Positions 6,911 to 17,283 of a stretch of DNA of 47,398 nucleotides are shown piece by piece. The stretch comes from Terriglobia bacterium (lineage in GTDB: Bacteria; Acidobacteriota; Thermoanaerobaculia; Thermoanaerobaculales; Thermoanaerobaculaceae): contig JAIQFQ010000029.1 in assembly GCA_020073245.1 (NCBI GenBank), forward strand, positions 1 through 47,398. The letters are read 5' to 3'. Made by a program: the position numbers and the translations under genes. The notes under the pieces were generated by a model, which saw only the letters and a list, made by a program, of their open reading frames with translations, had not been told where the DNA came from and ran no database searches. The stretch's first letter is position 1. Every line of letters begins with the position of its first letter.

Positions 6911-8701
6911 TCAATCCACTGTCAGCGTCTTCGACAGGTTCCTCGGGTAGTCGGGGTCCATCCCCTTGGCGACGGCGAGGTGGTAGGCGAGAAGCTGGAA
7001 CGGGACGGTGCCGACGATCGCGTACTCGAGGTCGGAGCCTACCGGTAGCGGGACGAAGTGCGACGCTTCCGACTGAAGCTGCCGGTGCGGGGCGGCGAGG
7101 ACGGTGGCATGGCCCGCGCGCGCGGTCACCTCGGTGACGTGGTTGGTGAGCATCTCAGCCCCGCTCGGCGGCGCGGTGAAGAACACCGGGGTGTCCTCCT
7201 CGACCATGGCGAGCGGCCCGTGCTTGAACTCCGAGGAGAACATCCCCTCGCACGGCAGGCCGGTCACCTCCTTGCACTTGAGCGCTCCCTCGAGAGCGAC
7301 CCCGTGGCCGAGGCCGTAGCCGAGGATGAACAGCCGGTCACAGCCGACGAACTGCTGCGCCAACCTGGCCATCGGCTCGTCCGTGCGCGCGATCGCCTTC
7401 TCGAGCCACATCGGCGCCGCGTCGAGTTCCTCGACGGGCTGCCCACCGACGGCGGCGGCCAGCGCGATGAGGGCGATCACCTGGTTCGTGTACGTCTTTG
7501 TGGCTGGGACCGAGATCTCCCACCCGCACGCGAGCGGAAGGTAGACCTGGACCTTGCGCGTGAGCGTCGAGCCCAGCACGTTGACCAGGCCGAGCGGGAG
7601 CACGCCCCTCGGCGTCGCGAAGTTGATCGCGTTGAGCACGTCCTTGGTCTCGCCGCTCTGCGAGACGTAGAGCGCCCCGTCCCCCGGCCTGAGGGCTGGG
7701 CCGTACTGCTCGATGAACTGCTGCGGCAGCACGGGGACGGCCATCACGCCCGCCAGGCGCGCCCAGAACGTCGTCCCGAGCACGCAGGCGTGGTACGAAG
7801 AGCCGGATCCCACGAGGAAGAGCCGCTCGGAGCCGCGCAGTTTTTCCACCATGCGCGGCAGGTACTCGGAGGCCTCCAGCAGGTGGAGCAGCTCGCGCGC
7901 AACCGCCGGCTGCTCGTGGATCTCCTTGAGCATGAAGTGCGCGTACCCGCCCTTCTCGGGTGAGCCCATCCCCTCGCTGACCTCTTTCGCGGGCCGGATC
8001 ACCTTGCTGCCGTCCGCGACGTGGAAGATGCGCACGCGGTTGGGCTCGAGCACGACCATCTCGCCGTCCTCGATCGGGATCACTTTGCGCGTGAGCGGGA
8101 GGATCGAGGGCAGGTCGGACGAGCAGCAGGTGAAGTCGTGGCCGACGCCGACGACGAGGCCCGATCCTTTCTTCACCGCCACCAGCCGGTTGTGCTCGCG
8201 ATCGGTCACCACGAACGCGAAGTCGCCGGCGAGGTCGTTGTACGCCACCCGCACTGCCTCGGGCAGCGCGAGGCCACGCTTGACGTGGCGCTCGACGGCA
8301 TGGACACACGACTCACCATCGTTGGTGCCGCGGACGGTCATCCCCTCCGCGACGAATTGCCGCCTCAGCTCGGCGTTGTTGACGACATTGCCGTTGTGGG
8401 CGCCGACGATCGCCCCCTCGGAATCGAGGTGCGGCTGGGCGTTGGGGATCGAGGGCGCCCCGAACGTCGCCCATCGGAGCTGCGCGATACCGCGGAGCCC
8501 CGTGAGCTCGGAGAAGCGGAGCTTGTCCGCGACCTCCTGCACCCGCCCAACGTCCTTGCGCAGATCGATGCGGCCGCTCGCTTCGACGGAGGCCGCGCCC
8601 ACCGAGTCGTAGCCGCGGTACGCGAGCCGCTTCGCCGCGGCGGTCAAGGTCTCGCCCAGGGGGCGTTCGCTCGCGCAGACGATGCCGAAGATGCCGCACA
8701 T
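6911..8701 (-). CDS. glmS: Glutamine--fructose-6-phosphate aminotransferase (isomerizing), GlmS
   Basis: Makes glucosamine-6-phosphate from fructose-6-phosphate and glutamine, the first committed step to UDP-GlcNAc for peptidoglycan and LPS; cytoplasmic. 596 residues, close to the usual ~600. It starts MCGIFGIV, so Cys2 becomes the N-terminal nucleophile after Met removal. The class-II amidotransferase domain has RWAT, AHNGNVVN and TNDGESCVHAV. Two SIS domains follow, with GSGSSYHA, SQSGETKDV, and the C-terminal PRNLSKTLTVD close to the family's PRNLAKSVTVE end. Start chosen at 8701 because GGGAGGT lies 6 bases upstream; the longer in-frame extension is discarded since it would bury the catalytic Cys. 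No glmS ribozyme is seen upstream. Confidence 0.97.
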   Translation of the reverse strand: MCGIFGIVCASERPLGETLTAAAKRLAYRGYDSVGAASVEASGRIDLRKDVGRVQEVADKLRFSELTGLRGIAQLRWATFGAPSIPNAQPHLDSEGAIVGAHNGNVVNNAELRRQFVAEGMTVRGTNDGESCVHAVERHVKRGLALPEAVRVAYNDLAGDFAFVVTDREHNRLVAVKKGSGLVVGVGHDFTCCSSDLPSILPLTRKVIPIEDGEMVVLEPNRVRIFHVADGSKVIRPAKEVSEGMGSPEKGGYAHFMLKEIHEQPAVARELLHLLEASEYLPRMVEKLRGSERLFLVGSGSSYHACVLGTTFWARLAGVMAVPVLPQQFIEQYGPALRPGDGALYVSQSGETKDVLNAINFATPRGVLPLGLVNVLGSTLTRKVQVYLPLACGWEISVPATKTYTNQVIALIALAAAVGGQPVEELDAAPMWLEKAIARTDEPMARLAQQFVGCDRLFILGYGLGHGVALEGALKCKEVTGLPCEGMFSSEFKHGPLAMVEEDTPVFFTAPPSGAEMLTNHVTEVTARAGHATVLAAPHRQLQSEASHFVPLPVGSDLEYAIVGTVPFQLLAYHLAVAKGMDPDYPRNLSKTLTVD

Positions 8702-8778
8702 CCTGACCTCCCGACCCGAGCCGAACGGGCGCACCCGCGAGGCGACGGAGTGCACATCGCCTTCTCGCGGGGGAGTCA

Positions 8779-8796
8779 TTGTAAACCGGCTAGAAT
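8779..8796. promoter_or_regulatory. Back-to-back -10 elements between glmS and the MBL gene
   Basis: On the reverse strand TACAAT (complement of 8779-8784) is the likely glmS -10, giving a leader of about 70 bases. On the forward strand TAGAAT (8791-8796) ends 6 bases before the GTG of the MBL gene, so that mRNA would be leaderless or nearly so. Neither has a strong -35. Confidence 0.45.
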
Positions 8797-8802
8797 CGTT
8801 TC

Positions 8803-9594
8803 GTGACCGCGATTCAGTTTCCGCGATCCGCGGGGGTGGGGTATTCGCCGGAGCTCGAACTCCGCGTCGCCGGGCTGACGTTGCGGGGCACTTCGATCGC
8901 GGCGCGGGCGACCGCGTTCGCCGTGCCTTCGCTGGGCGTCGCGCTGGACGTCGGCAGGATGAGCCCGACGATGGCGGAGCAGCCGGTGGTGCTGCTCTCC
9001 CACGGCCACCTCGACCACCTCTCGGGGGTGCTGGCGTACCTCAACGTGCGCGCCCGATTCCACGTGGGCGAAGCTACGCGGCTGGTCGCGCCGGGACCGG
9101 TCGCCGCCGCGCTCCGACAGGCTCTCGCGGTGATGCCTGGAATGGAGTCGGTCCGCAAGCGGATGCGCCTCGAGGACGCCATCGTAGGCGCCGCGCCGGG
9201 CGACACGATCGCGCTCCCCGCAGGGAACGCGACGGCGTTCGCGCTCGACCACGGCGTGCCGGCGCTCGGCTGGTCGCTCCGTCGGAAGCGGAGTCGCCGC
9301 CCGAACCTGGTGTACGCCGCGGATGGAAGCACCGCGCCGTTCGCCGCCGATCCGGGGCTCCTGGACGCAAGAGTCGCGGTGGTGGAGTGCACGTTCGTGG
9401 AGAAGAATCGGAGGGTGGCCGCGCGCCTCGCGAAGCACGCGCACCTCAAGGACTGGGTCGAGATCGCCGCCTCGCTGCGCTGCGACCACCTGGTGCTGGC
9501 GCACCTGCCGCAACTTCCGGCCGGCGAGATCGCCGCGCTGGTCGCGCCGCTAGCCGACCGCCTGCCCGGCCGACTGGTCGCCTGGGTCGGGTAG
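8803..9594 (+). CDS. MBL-fold metallo-hydrolase, RNase Z-like
   Basis: 263 residues. The metallo-beta-lactamase motif HGHLDH is at 67-72 (H67, H69, D71, H72), with a later AADGST turn, an ECTFV strand and a C-terminal AHLP His, the layout of RNase Z-type MBL proteins that bind two metal ions. Family members process tRNA 3' ends or hydrolyse phosphodiester or ester bonds in the cytoplasm. At 263 residues it is somewhat shorter than full RNase Z (about 300+), so the tRNA role is not assured. The start is GTG at 8803 with no ribosome-binding site but a -10 (TAGAAT) 6 bases upstream, which suggests leaderless translation. Divergent from glmS. Confidence 0.8.
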   Translation: MTAIQFPRSAGVGYSPELELRVAGLTLRGTSIAARATAFAVPSLGVALDVGRMSPTMAEQPVVLLSHGHLDHLSGVLAYLNVRARFHVGEATRLVAPGPVAAALRQALAVMPGMESVRKRMRLEDAIVGAAPGDTIALPAGNATAFALDHGVPALGWSLRRKRSRRPNLVYAADGSTAPFAADPGLLDARVAVVECTFVEKNRRVAARLAKHAHLKDWVEIAASLRCDHLVLAHLPQLPAGEIAALVAPLADRLPGRLVAWVG

Positions 9595-10011
9595 CTCTCG
9601 CGCTCCGATTGCGCGGCCTGACGCGGTTCCTGTCGGCCGATGGTCCCTCAATAGGGAGGACGGAAGAGGGGAGACGGAGGACGGAAAACGTGGGACCCAC
9701 GTCGGCGGGCGGGTCTCGTCTCTCCTCTACCCCGTGCCTTCTACCCTCTCTTCCTTCCGATCGTTAGCCCTGCCCCCCGGGCGCATCCCCCGGATCGGCG
9801 AAGTGTCATGTTCTACGAGAATGTGCACATTGACACAATTCAGTGCGTCAATTTGCACGAAAGACACTTGACATGACGGTCTGAGACGTTGAGAATGTGC
9901 AGGACGTACAGTGTCCGTGGGCCGGTGTGCAAGAGGCGATTCTTCACGTATTGACAGGCGATTCCCGAGTCGGATCCAGGCCCTGACGGGGGCAGGGGAG
10001 GGTTGCAGCAC
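9595..10011. other. Intergenic and regulatory stretch before the glutamate synthase operon
   Basis: 417 bases. 9650-9770 is low-complexity purine- and pyrimidine-rich sequence (GGAGGACGGAAGAGGGGAGA and its rough complement). 9800-9960 is distinctly richer in A and T than its surroundings and carries several TGTCA/TGACA words and a palindrome, described separately. No gene is seen. Confidence 0.55.
9801..9896 (+). promoter_or_regulatory. Candidate promoter and operator region of the glutamate synthase operon
   Basis: A consensus TTGACA (9868-9873) with a 17-base spacer to GAGAAT (9891-9896). Just upstream are AAGTGTC (9801-9807) and its complement GACACTT (9863-9869), and a perfect 12-bp palindrome AATGTGCACATT (9820-9831). 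Further TTGACA words occur at 9830 and 9951. The arrangement looks like an operator overlapping the promoter; the regulator is unknown. Confidence 0.45.
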
Positions 10012-12915
10012 ATGGCGGAAGCGAGAGCAGTCGAACGGCCCTTGACGGAGCCTGCACACGACGCCGCACAGGGCTCCCCCGCGACGAAGCTCCGGCCGGC
10101 CCAGGCCCGTCTCCCTGACGAGGCGTCCCCCTACGAGCGAGTTCACATCGAGGTGCGGCCCGCCCCGGAGATCGCGGACCACCCGACCAGGTTCCGGGTG
10201 AAGGTCAAGAAGCACAAGCTCCTGGCGTTGGTCCTCCGCGAGGTGATCGACCCACAGACCCCGATGGTGGTCGCGCTCTCGCGGCCTTGCGTCTACGGCG
10301 TGTACGGCCGGGCGGTCGGGGGTCTTGCGCCGATCCACGCCAAGTGCGTCGGCTGCCTGCGTTGCTCGACCCAGTACCCTGAGTTCATCACGATCGTCCC
10401 CAACCCGAAGCGCGCCGAGTTGGGCGACGGCTACCTGAGGCCCGACTGGGTGGACACGATCAACTACGAGGCGGGCGTCGGCCACGTGCCGGTGCGCGGC
10501 GCCGGTTACCGCGGTGAGTTCGGCGGCGCCGGGTGGGACGGGATGTGGACCGACATGTCCGAGATCGTCCGACCCACGCGGGACGGGATCCATGGGCGGG
10601 AGTTCATATCCACGTCGGTGGACATCGGCGAGAAACCGTCGTTCCTTCGCCTCGATGGGAGCGGACAAGCGGTCGGCTCCGTGCCGCGGGTGTTCTCGCT
10701 GCCGGTGCCGTTCCTGTTCGACTCCCCACCGCGCTCGGCCGAATCCCAGGCGCTGCTCGCCATCCTTGCGGGCTCCGCACAGCGTGTGGGTACGCTCGCG
10801 ATCGTGCCGGTTGAGGCCGCAGCCCGGCACGATCTCCACGGTACACACGTTGCGCCGCTCGTCACGCCGGGTGAGGTCGCGAGGGCGGCGGCGCTGACGT
10901 CTGCGCCGCGGCTGGTGTTCCTGGACGGCTGGGACGAGATCGCGTACGGCGAGTTGCGCCGTCGCCTGCCCGGCGCGCTCATCGGCGTGCGGGTCGGCTT
11001 CGAGGAGGACGTCGCCGCCCTTGTGCGCGCCGGGGTCCGGATCTTCCACCTCGTCGCCAACTATCACGGGCGCACGGCGGCGGGCTTCGTCGCCGACCGC
11101 ATCCAGGACGTGCACCGGCGCCTGGTCGAGGAGGGCGTTCGGGAAGAGGTGACGCTGATCGGCAGCGGTGGCGTCGTGCTCGCGGAGCACGTCCCCAAGG
11201 CGATCATCTGCGGCCTCGACGCGGTGGCGCTCGACACGGCGCTGCTCGCGGCGTTGCAGGCGCGTTTTGCCGGCGACGCACTCACCCGCGAGACCGCCGA
11301 GGTGCGACTCCCGCGCCTGCCGCTCGCGTGGGGTGTGCAGCGGCTGACCAACCTCGCGGGCTCGTGGCGCGACCAGCTACTCGAGGTGATGGGCGCGATG
11401 GGCCTGCGCGAGGTGCGCCGGTTGCGCGGCGAGCTTGGGAGGTGCATGTTCCAGCGCGACCTGGAGCGGGAGGCGTTCGGCGAAATACCGTCGTCCGTGG
11501 TCCGTGGTCCGGGGTCCGAAGAGTCGAGCCGAGGGGCGGAGGGGCAGAGGAGCAGAGGAGAAGGAGTTGCGGTGACCGTTGGGGAGAGGGAGCACCACCC
11601 GTGGGCCAAGGACGCGACGGTGGAGGAGAAGGTCGTGGCCAAGCACCGGAGCGCGATCCGGCGCGGCTTCGCGGTCCTGCCGACGCTGGCATTCGGCCGG
11701 CCGCCAGCGCTCGGAGATGCCCGCTGGAGCGACGACCTGATCCTGGCGACGTGGCTGCAGGCCAGGACCGGTGCTCCGCCGGAGGACGGGCTCGAGCACC
11801 GCGTCGGCCGCTCGAACGGCGGGTTCGACCGGCTGAGCTTCGTCGTGCGCCCGCGGGATGCCTGGCTGCCGGAGCGCGCGGCGGTTGACACCTCGATCGC
11901 GCTCAACCGGCGCCCGTACGACCGCAGGTTGGAGATCCCGATCCCGTGGTACGGGGGAGGGATGTCGTTCGGGTCGGTGTCGGAGCAGGTGATGCGGTCG
12001 CGCGCGATGAACGCGCGCAACTGGCGGACGTTCACATCCACAGGTGAGGGCGGCTACCCGGCCTCGCTCCTGCCGCTCAGGAATCACGTGATCACGCAGG
12101 TCGCGACCGGGATGTTCGGGGTGCGCGAGGAGACGATCCAGGCGGCGCCAATCGTGGAGTTAAAGTACGCGCAGGGGGCGAAACCGGGCCTCGGCGGGCA
12201 CCTCCTCGGCGACAAGGCCACCACGGTCGTGGCGCAGATGCGCGAGAGCGTGCCGTGGGTGTCGCTGTTCTCCCCGTTCCCGTTCCACTCGGTGTACTCG
12301 GTCGAGGACCACAAGAAGCACATCGACTGGATCAAGACCGTCAACCCCGGGGCGCTGGTGTCCGTGAAGGTTTCGACGCCGACCGACGTGGACATGGTGG
12401 CGGTCGGCTCGTACTACGCGGGGGCCCACATCATCCACATCGACGGTTCGTACGGCGGCACCGGTGCCGCGCCGGAGATCGCGAAGAAGAACATCGCGAT
12501 GCCGATCGAGCTCGCGATTCCGCGGGTCCACCGCTTCCTCGTCCAGGAGGGAATCCGCGACGAGGTCACTCTGATGGCGTCGGGCGGGATCCGCACGGCG
12601 CACGACATCGCCAAGGCGATCGCGCTCGGCGCCGACGGCGTGATCCTCGGGACGGCCGAGCTCGTGGCGCTGGGGTGCACGCGCTGCTCGAACTGCGAGC
12701 GGGGGCGCGGCTGCCCGTTCGGCCTCACGACCACCGACCCGGAGCTGTCCCAGTTCGTCGAACCCGAGTGGGGCGCCGAGCGGCTCGGCAACCTTTATCG
12801 CTCGTACCAGCTGCAGCTCGAGGACACTCTGCGGCGCCTCGGACTCGGCAGCGTGCGGGAGCTGCGCGGGCGGACTGACCTTCTCGTCTACCGCGGAAGG
12901 GAGAACGGGCGATGA
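10012..12915 (+). CDS. Glutamate synthase-related FMN-domain protein with two homologous halves
   Basis: 967 residues. The C-terminal half (about 521-967) is an FMN-binding glutamate synthase barrel: PIPWYGGGMSFGS, GEGGYP, GAKPGLGGHL, HIDGSYGGTGAAP, and an Fe-S cysteine cluster CTRCSNCERGRGCPFG. The N-terminal half is a diverged relative with its own Fe-S-like CVGCLRCS near residue 118 and a matching tail (NLAGSW..QL..MG against NLYRSY..QL..LG), but no equivalent C-terminal Cys cluster. The halves are joined by a low-complexity linker at about 11490-11580 that contains an in-frame GTG (11572) preceded by AAGGAG, a possible internal start. ATG at 10012 was chosen over TTG at 10003; GGAGG lies 10 bases upstream. 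Its stop overlaps the next start (ATGA). Expected role: the glutamate-forming half-reaction from 2-oxoglutarate and ammonia. Confidence 0.8.
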   Translation: MAEARAVERPLTEPAHDAAQGSPATKLRPAQARLPDEASPYERVHIEVRPAPEIADHPTRFRVKVKKHKLLALVLREVIDPQTPMVVALSRPCVYGVYGRAVGGLAPIHAKCVGCLRCSTQYPEFITIVPNPKRAELGDGYLRPDWVDTINYEAGVGHVPVRGAGYRGEFGGAGWDGMWTDMSEIVRPTRDGIHGREFISTSVDIGEKPSFLRLDGSGQAVGSVPRVFSLPVPFLFDSPPRSAESQALLAILAGSAQRVGTLAIVPVEAAARHDLHGTHVAPLVTPGEVARAAALTSAPRLVFLDGWDEIAYGELRRRLPGALIGVRVGFEEDVAALVRAGVRIFHLVANYHGRTAAGFVADRIQDVHRRLVEEGVREEVTLIGSGGVVLAEHVPKAIICGLDAVALDTALLAALQARFAGDALTRETAEVRLPRLPLAWGVQRLTNLAGSWRDQLLEVMGAMGLREVRRLRGELGRCMFQRDLEREAFGEIPSSVVRGPGSEESSRGAEGQRSRGEGVAVTVGEREHHPWAKDATVEEKVVAKHRSAIRRGFAVLPTLAFGRPPALGDARWSDDLILATWLQARTGAPPEDGLEHRVGRSNGGFDRLSFVVRPRDAWLPERAAVDTSIALNRRPYDRRLEIPIPWYGGGMSFGSVSEQVMRSRAMNARNWRTFTSTGEGGYPASLLPLRNHVITQVATGMFGVREETIQAAPIVELKYAQGAKPGLGGHLLGDKATTVVAQMRESVPWVSLFSPFPFHSVYSVEDHKKHIDWIKTVNPGALVSVKVSTPTDVDMVAVGSYYAGAHIIHIDGSYGGTGAAPEIAKKNIAMPIELAIPRVHRFLVQEGIRDEVTLMASGGIRTAHDIAKAIALGADGVILGTAELVALGCTRCSNCERGRGCPFGLTTTDPELSQFVEPEWGAERLGNLYRSYQLQLEDTLRRLGLGSVRELRGRTDLLVYRGRENGR

Positions 12916-15497
12916 ACCGCGAGGAGTTCGTCACGGCCCTGATCGAGTCGCGGCGCGGCCTCGGCGCGTCGCTTCCGCCCGGAGCCCGCAAGGCTGATGC
13001 CGAGGGCGGCTGCGGCGTGATCGGGATGGCCGCCAGCGTGCCGGTCGCCGGACGCCACCTGCTGCGCTCGCTCGCGCAGATGCGCAATCGCGGCAACGGC
13101 AAGGGAGGCGGGATCGCGGCCATCGGGCTCGCCCCGGCGTTCTTCGGCGTGGATTCAGAGATGCTCGCCCGCGACTACCTGCTCGCGGTCGCGCTCCTCG
13201 AGCCGGGGGCCCGCGAGCGGGTCGAGCGCGGGTACGTGGAACCGACCTTCCTGGTGGACCGCAAGATCACGATCCCTGCGCCCCCGGACTTCCGGGCCAT
13301 CGGCCTGGAAGTCGCGCCGCCGGAGGTGGCGTGCTACCTGGTGCGGGTGCGTCCCGAGGTGCGAGCGGCGTTCGCGACCACGCACGGCTTCGCCTCCGCC
13401 GACCCGGCCGACGTGGACGACGAGATCGTCTGCCAGAACAGCTTCGCGCTCAACAAGGCGCTCTACGCCTCGACCGGCGAGAAGCGCGCCTTCGTGCTCT
13501 CGCATGGGAAGGACCTGCTGGTCCTCAAGCTGGTCGGCTACGGCGACGACGTCATCCGCGCCTACAACCTCGAGCACTTCACCGCTCACGTCTGGATCGG
13601 GCATCATCGGTACCCGACCAAGGGTCGCGTCTGGCACCCGGGCGGCGCGCACCCCTTCATCGGTATGCACGAGGCGCTCGTGCACAACGGCGACTTCGCG
13701 AACTACGCCTCGATCTCGAGCTACCTCGCGCAGCGTCGCCTCCACCCGCTCTTCCTCACCGACACGGAGGTCGCCGTGCTGGTGTTCGACCTCCTCAACC
13801 GGCAGTACGGCTACCCGCTCGAGCACGTGATCGAGGCGATGGCGCCCACCACCGAGCGCGACTTTGCGCTGCTGCCGCCGGACAAGCAGCGCCTGTACCG
13901 GATGTTGCAGACGGTGCACATGCACGGGTCTCCCGACGGGCCGTGGTTCTTCCTGATCGCGCAGGCGCAACAGCGCGAGCGCGCCTGGCGCCTGATCGGG
14001 ATCACCGACACCTCGATGTTGCGGCCGCAGGTGTTCGCGCTGCAGCGCGGGGAGGAGACGATCGGTCTCGCGGCCTCCGAGAAGCAGGGGATCGACGCGG
14101 CGCTCGAGAGCCTGGCGGGAGAGGATTCCCGTTTCTGGTCGCGCGCCGACCTGTACTGGAACGCCCGCGGCGGCTCTCACACGGACGGCGGGGCGTTCAT
14201 CTTCACCGTCCGTGAAGCCGGGTCCCGGCGCGAACTGGTCTGCACCGACAAGTTTGGCCACGTCATCGAACCCGACCCGGAGAAGCTGGTCCCGTCGGCC
14301 GGCGGCCTGGCAGCGGTGACGCCTCCGGCTGCGGTCCCGTCCGACGGGGAGCTGGGGGCACTGTTCGCGTACGCCGTCCGGCACTTCCCGAGATGGGGGT
14401 ATGGCGATCTGCGGCGGTACCTCGCCGCGGTGGAGGCGCTCGCTTCCGACGCGGTTGGCGCCCGCGGGGCGCTCGCCGTTCTGACGCTGCTGATGGACCG
14501 TCGCGTCCCGACCGGAAGGCTCAAACGCAGCGCCGCAGTCTCGCTCGTGGATGAGTGCTTCGCGGGAGTGATCGACCGGATACGCCGCAGGCGTCCGGCC
14601 CTGGCCGGGTTCGCTTGGGCGGATTCCACCGCGCCGCTGCCGGCCCCGGGCGACTCCGGCACCGTTCTGGTGATGGACGCGCGTGGGTTCCCGCAGGAGG
14701 GGCCTGACTCCCTGGCGCGGGCGATCGTGGTTGCTGCCGAGCGTGGTTTCCGGCGGTTCCTCCTCGCCCACACGCGCGGCCATCGTTTCCTCGGGTGTGG
14801 TCTGGGGCCGGGCGCATCCGGGGTCCGCATCGACGTGTACGGCTCGCCGGGGGACTACCTCGGCTCGGGGATCGACGGCGTGGAGATCATCGTTCACGGC
14901 TCGGGGCAGGACCAGCTCGCGCAGATCATGAAGGACGGCTCGCTCGTCGTGCACGGCGACGTCGGGCAGACGTTCGGATACGCTGCCAAGGGCGGGCGCG
15001 CCTTCGTCCTGGGCAACGCCGCCGGGCGGCCGCTCATTAACGCCGTGGGGAAGCCGCAGGTCGTGATCAACGGCACCTGCCTCGACTACCTGGCCGAGTC
15101 GTTCATGGCCGGCGATCCCCTCGCGGGCGGCGGCTTCGTGGTGCTGAACGGCGTCGCGTTTGACGAGGACGGGACGATCGTAGACCTCCCGACGCCGTAC
15201 CCGGGCGGGAACCTGTTCTCGCTTGCCTCGGGAGGTGCGATCTACGTCCGCGACCCCCACGCGCGCCTCGGCGACGACCAACTGAACGGCGGCGCACTCG
15301 CGCGCCTCTCGGCGGCCGACTGGGCCGTGATCGCAGCGTGCCTGGAGGAGAACGCCCGCCTGTTCGGAATCCCGGTGGAACGCCTCCTCACGGTGGACGG
15401 CCGGCGGATCGCGCCGGAGCGCGTCTACCGCAAGGTCCAGCCTGCTGGCCACGAGGCGCTCCAGCCCGAGGAAGCGTGGGTGCGCAAGGCGGGCTGA
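12912..15497 (+). CDS. Glutamate synthase GATase + GXGXG domain protein (large-subunit parts)
   Basis: 861 residues. A class-II glutamine amidotransferase domain starts after a 33-residue leader: the nucleophile is expected at Cys34 (EGGCGVIGM), as in glutamate synthases that remove a propeptide. IGHHRYPTKG and ALVHNGDFANY are typical active-site strands. After about residue 600 comes the GXGXG beta-helix of the glutamate synthase alpha subunit (GSGIDGVEIIVHG, GDVGQTFGYAAKGG). The FMN barrel that normally sits between these domains in GltB is encoded by the upstream gene, which it overlaps by 4 bases. It should release ammonia from glutamine for that partner. No GltD-type NADPH subunit is in the window. 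The start ATG at 12912 has a weak upstream GGGAGA. Confidence 0.85.
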   Translation: MNREEFVTALIESRRGLGASLPPGARKADAEGGCGVIGMAASVPVAGRHLLRSLAQMRNRGNGKGGGIAAIGLAPAFFGVDSEMLARDYLLAVALLEPGARERVERGYVEPTFLVDRKITIPAPPDFRAIGLEVAPPEVACYLVRVRPEVRAAFATTHGFASADPADVDDEIVCQNSFALNKALYASTGEKRAFVLSHGKDLLVLKLVGYGDDVIRAYNLEHFTAHVWIGHHRYPTKGRVWHPGGAHPFIGMHEALVHNGDFANYASISSYLAQRRLHPLFLTDTEVAVLVFDLLNRQYGYPLEHVIEAMAPTTERDFALLPPDKQRLYRMLQTVHMHGSPDGPWFFLIAQAQQRERAWRLIGITDTSMLRPQVFALQRGEETIGLAASEKQGIDAALESLAGEDSRFWSRADLYWNARGGSHTDGGAFIFTVREAGSRRELVCTDKFGHVIEPDPEKLVPSAGGLAAVTPPAAVPSDGELGALFAYAVRHFPRWGYGDLRRYLAAVEALASDAVGARGALAVLTLLMDRRVPTGRLKRSAAVSLVDECFAGVIDRIRRRRPALAGFAWADSTAPLPAPGDSGTVLVMDARGFPQEGPDSLARAIVVAAERGFRRFLLAHTRGHRFLGCGLGPGASGVRIDVYGSPGDYLGSGIDGVEIIVHGSGQDQLAQIMKDGSLVVHGDVGQTFGYAAKGGRAFVLGNAAGRPLINAVGKPQVVINGTCLDYLAESFMAGDPLAGGGFVVLNGVAFDEDGTIVDLPTPYPGGNLFSLASGGAIYVRDPHARLGDDQLNGGALARLSAADWAVIAACLEENARLFGIPVERLLTVDGRRIAPERVYRKVQPAGHEALQPEEAWVRKAG

Positions 15498-15590
15498 ACG
15501 GCTTGCGGCTGACGGCCGCCCATTCAGATACCATCCCTTGACTTGAGACGGCGCGGCGGGGAAACTCCGCCCGACGCGAACGGAGGCCAA

Positions 15591-16916
<1,326 letters not shown>

Positions 16917-16971
16917 GCGCCGCCGGCGTCGGACCTCTGGCTGCGTTGGGGATCGCGGCCACGCGTCCTCA

Positions 16972-17013
16972 TGTAGCCTCCGGCTACACTCCGGCGCGGG
17001 CCGCTCCCGCGCC
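16972..17013 (+). terminator. Two adjacent hairpins downstream of glnA
   Basis: TGTAGCC-TCC-GGCTACA (16972-16988) followed at once by GGCGCGGG-CCGCT-CCCGCGCC (16993-17013). Both stems are perfect. There is no T-run, so this is a structural barrier or factor-dependent terminator rather than a textbook intrinsic one. Confidence 0.45.
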
Positions 17014-17033
17014 TTGCCATAGGCCCAACGGCG

Positions 17034-17243
17034 GCGGCGCGGCTGCACGCCGTGCCTCGACGCCCTGCTTTCGACGTTTCTACGAATCGCGAGCCCTGAA
17101 CCTCGGTCCCCGGCCTTTTCGGCGGCCCGGCTGCACGCGTTCTGGCGTCGCCCTGCCTGTCTTGCTTCTCCCGGTCCCCGGACCCCGGTCCTCGGCCTTT
17201 TCGGCGGCGCGGCTACACGCCGTGCTTGGGGGCCCTGCTTTCG
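17034..17243. repeat. Three imperfect direct repeats, ~41-bp core, period ~81-86
   Basis: Cores at 17034-17074, 17120-17160 and 17201-17243 share GGCGGCGCGGCTGCACGCCG followed by a variable stretch and GCCCTGCTTTCG. The second and third are each preceded by a (C)CTCGG..CCGGCCTTTTC-type word. Confidence 0.6.
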
Positions 17244-17283
17244 ATGAGAGGCAGTCGAAGAGGTAAGAGGGAAGAGGGAAGAG

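Noticed and set aside
8702..8802. glmS ribozyme or riboswitch in the glmS leader
   Set aside because: The leader is only about 70-100 bases and none of the expected core pairing was recognised; the ribozyme is typical of Firmicutes.
9780..10011. Sigma-54 promoter for the nitrogen genes
   Set aside because: No GG-N10-GC (TGGCAC-N5-TTGC) arrangement was found; TTGACA-type words fit sigma-70 better.
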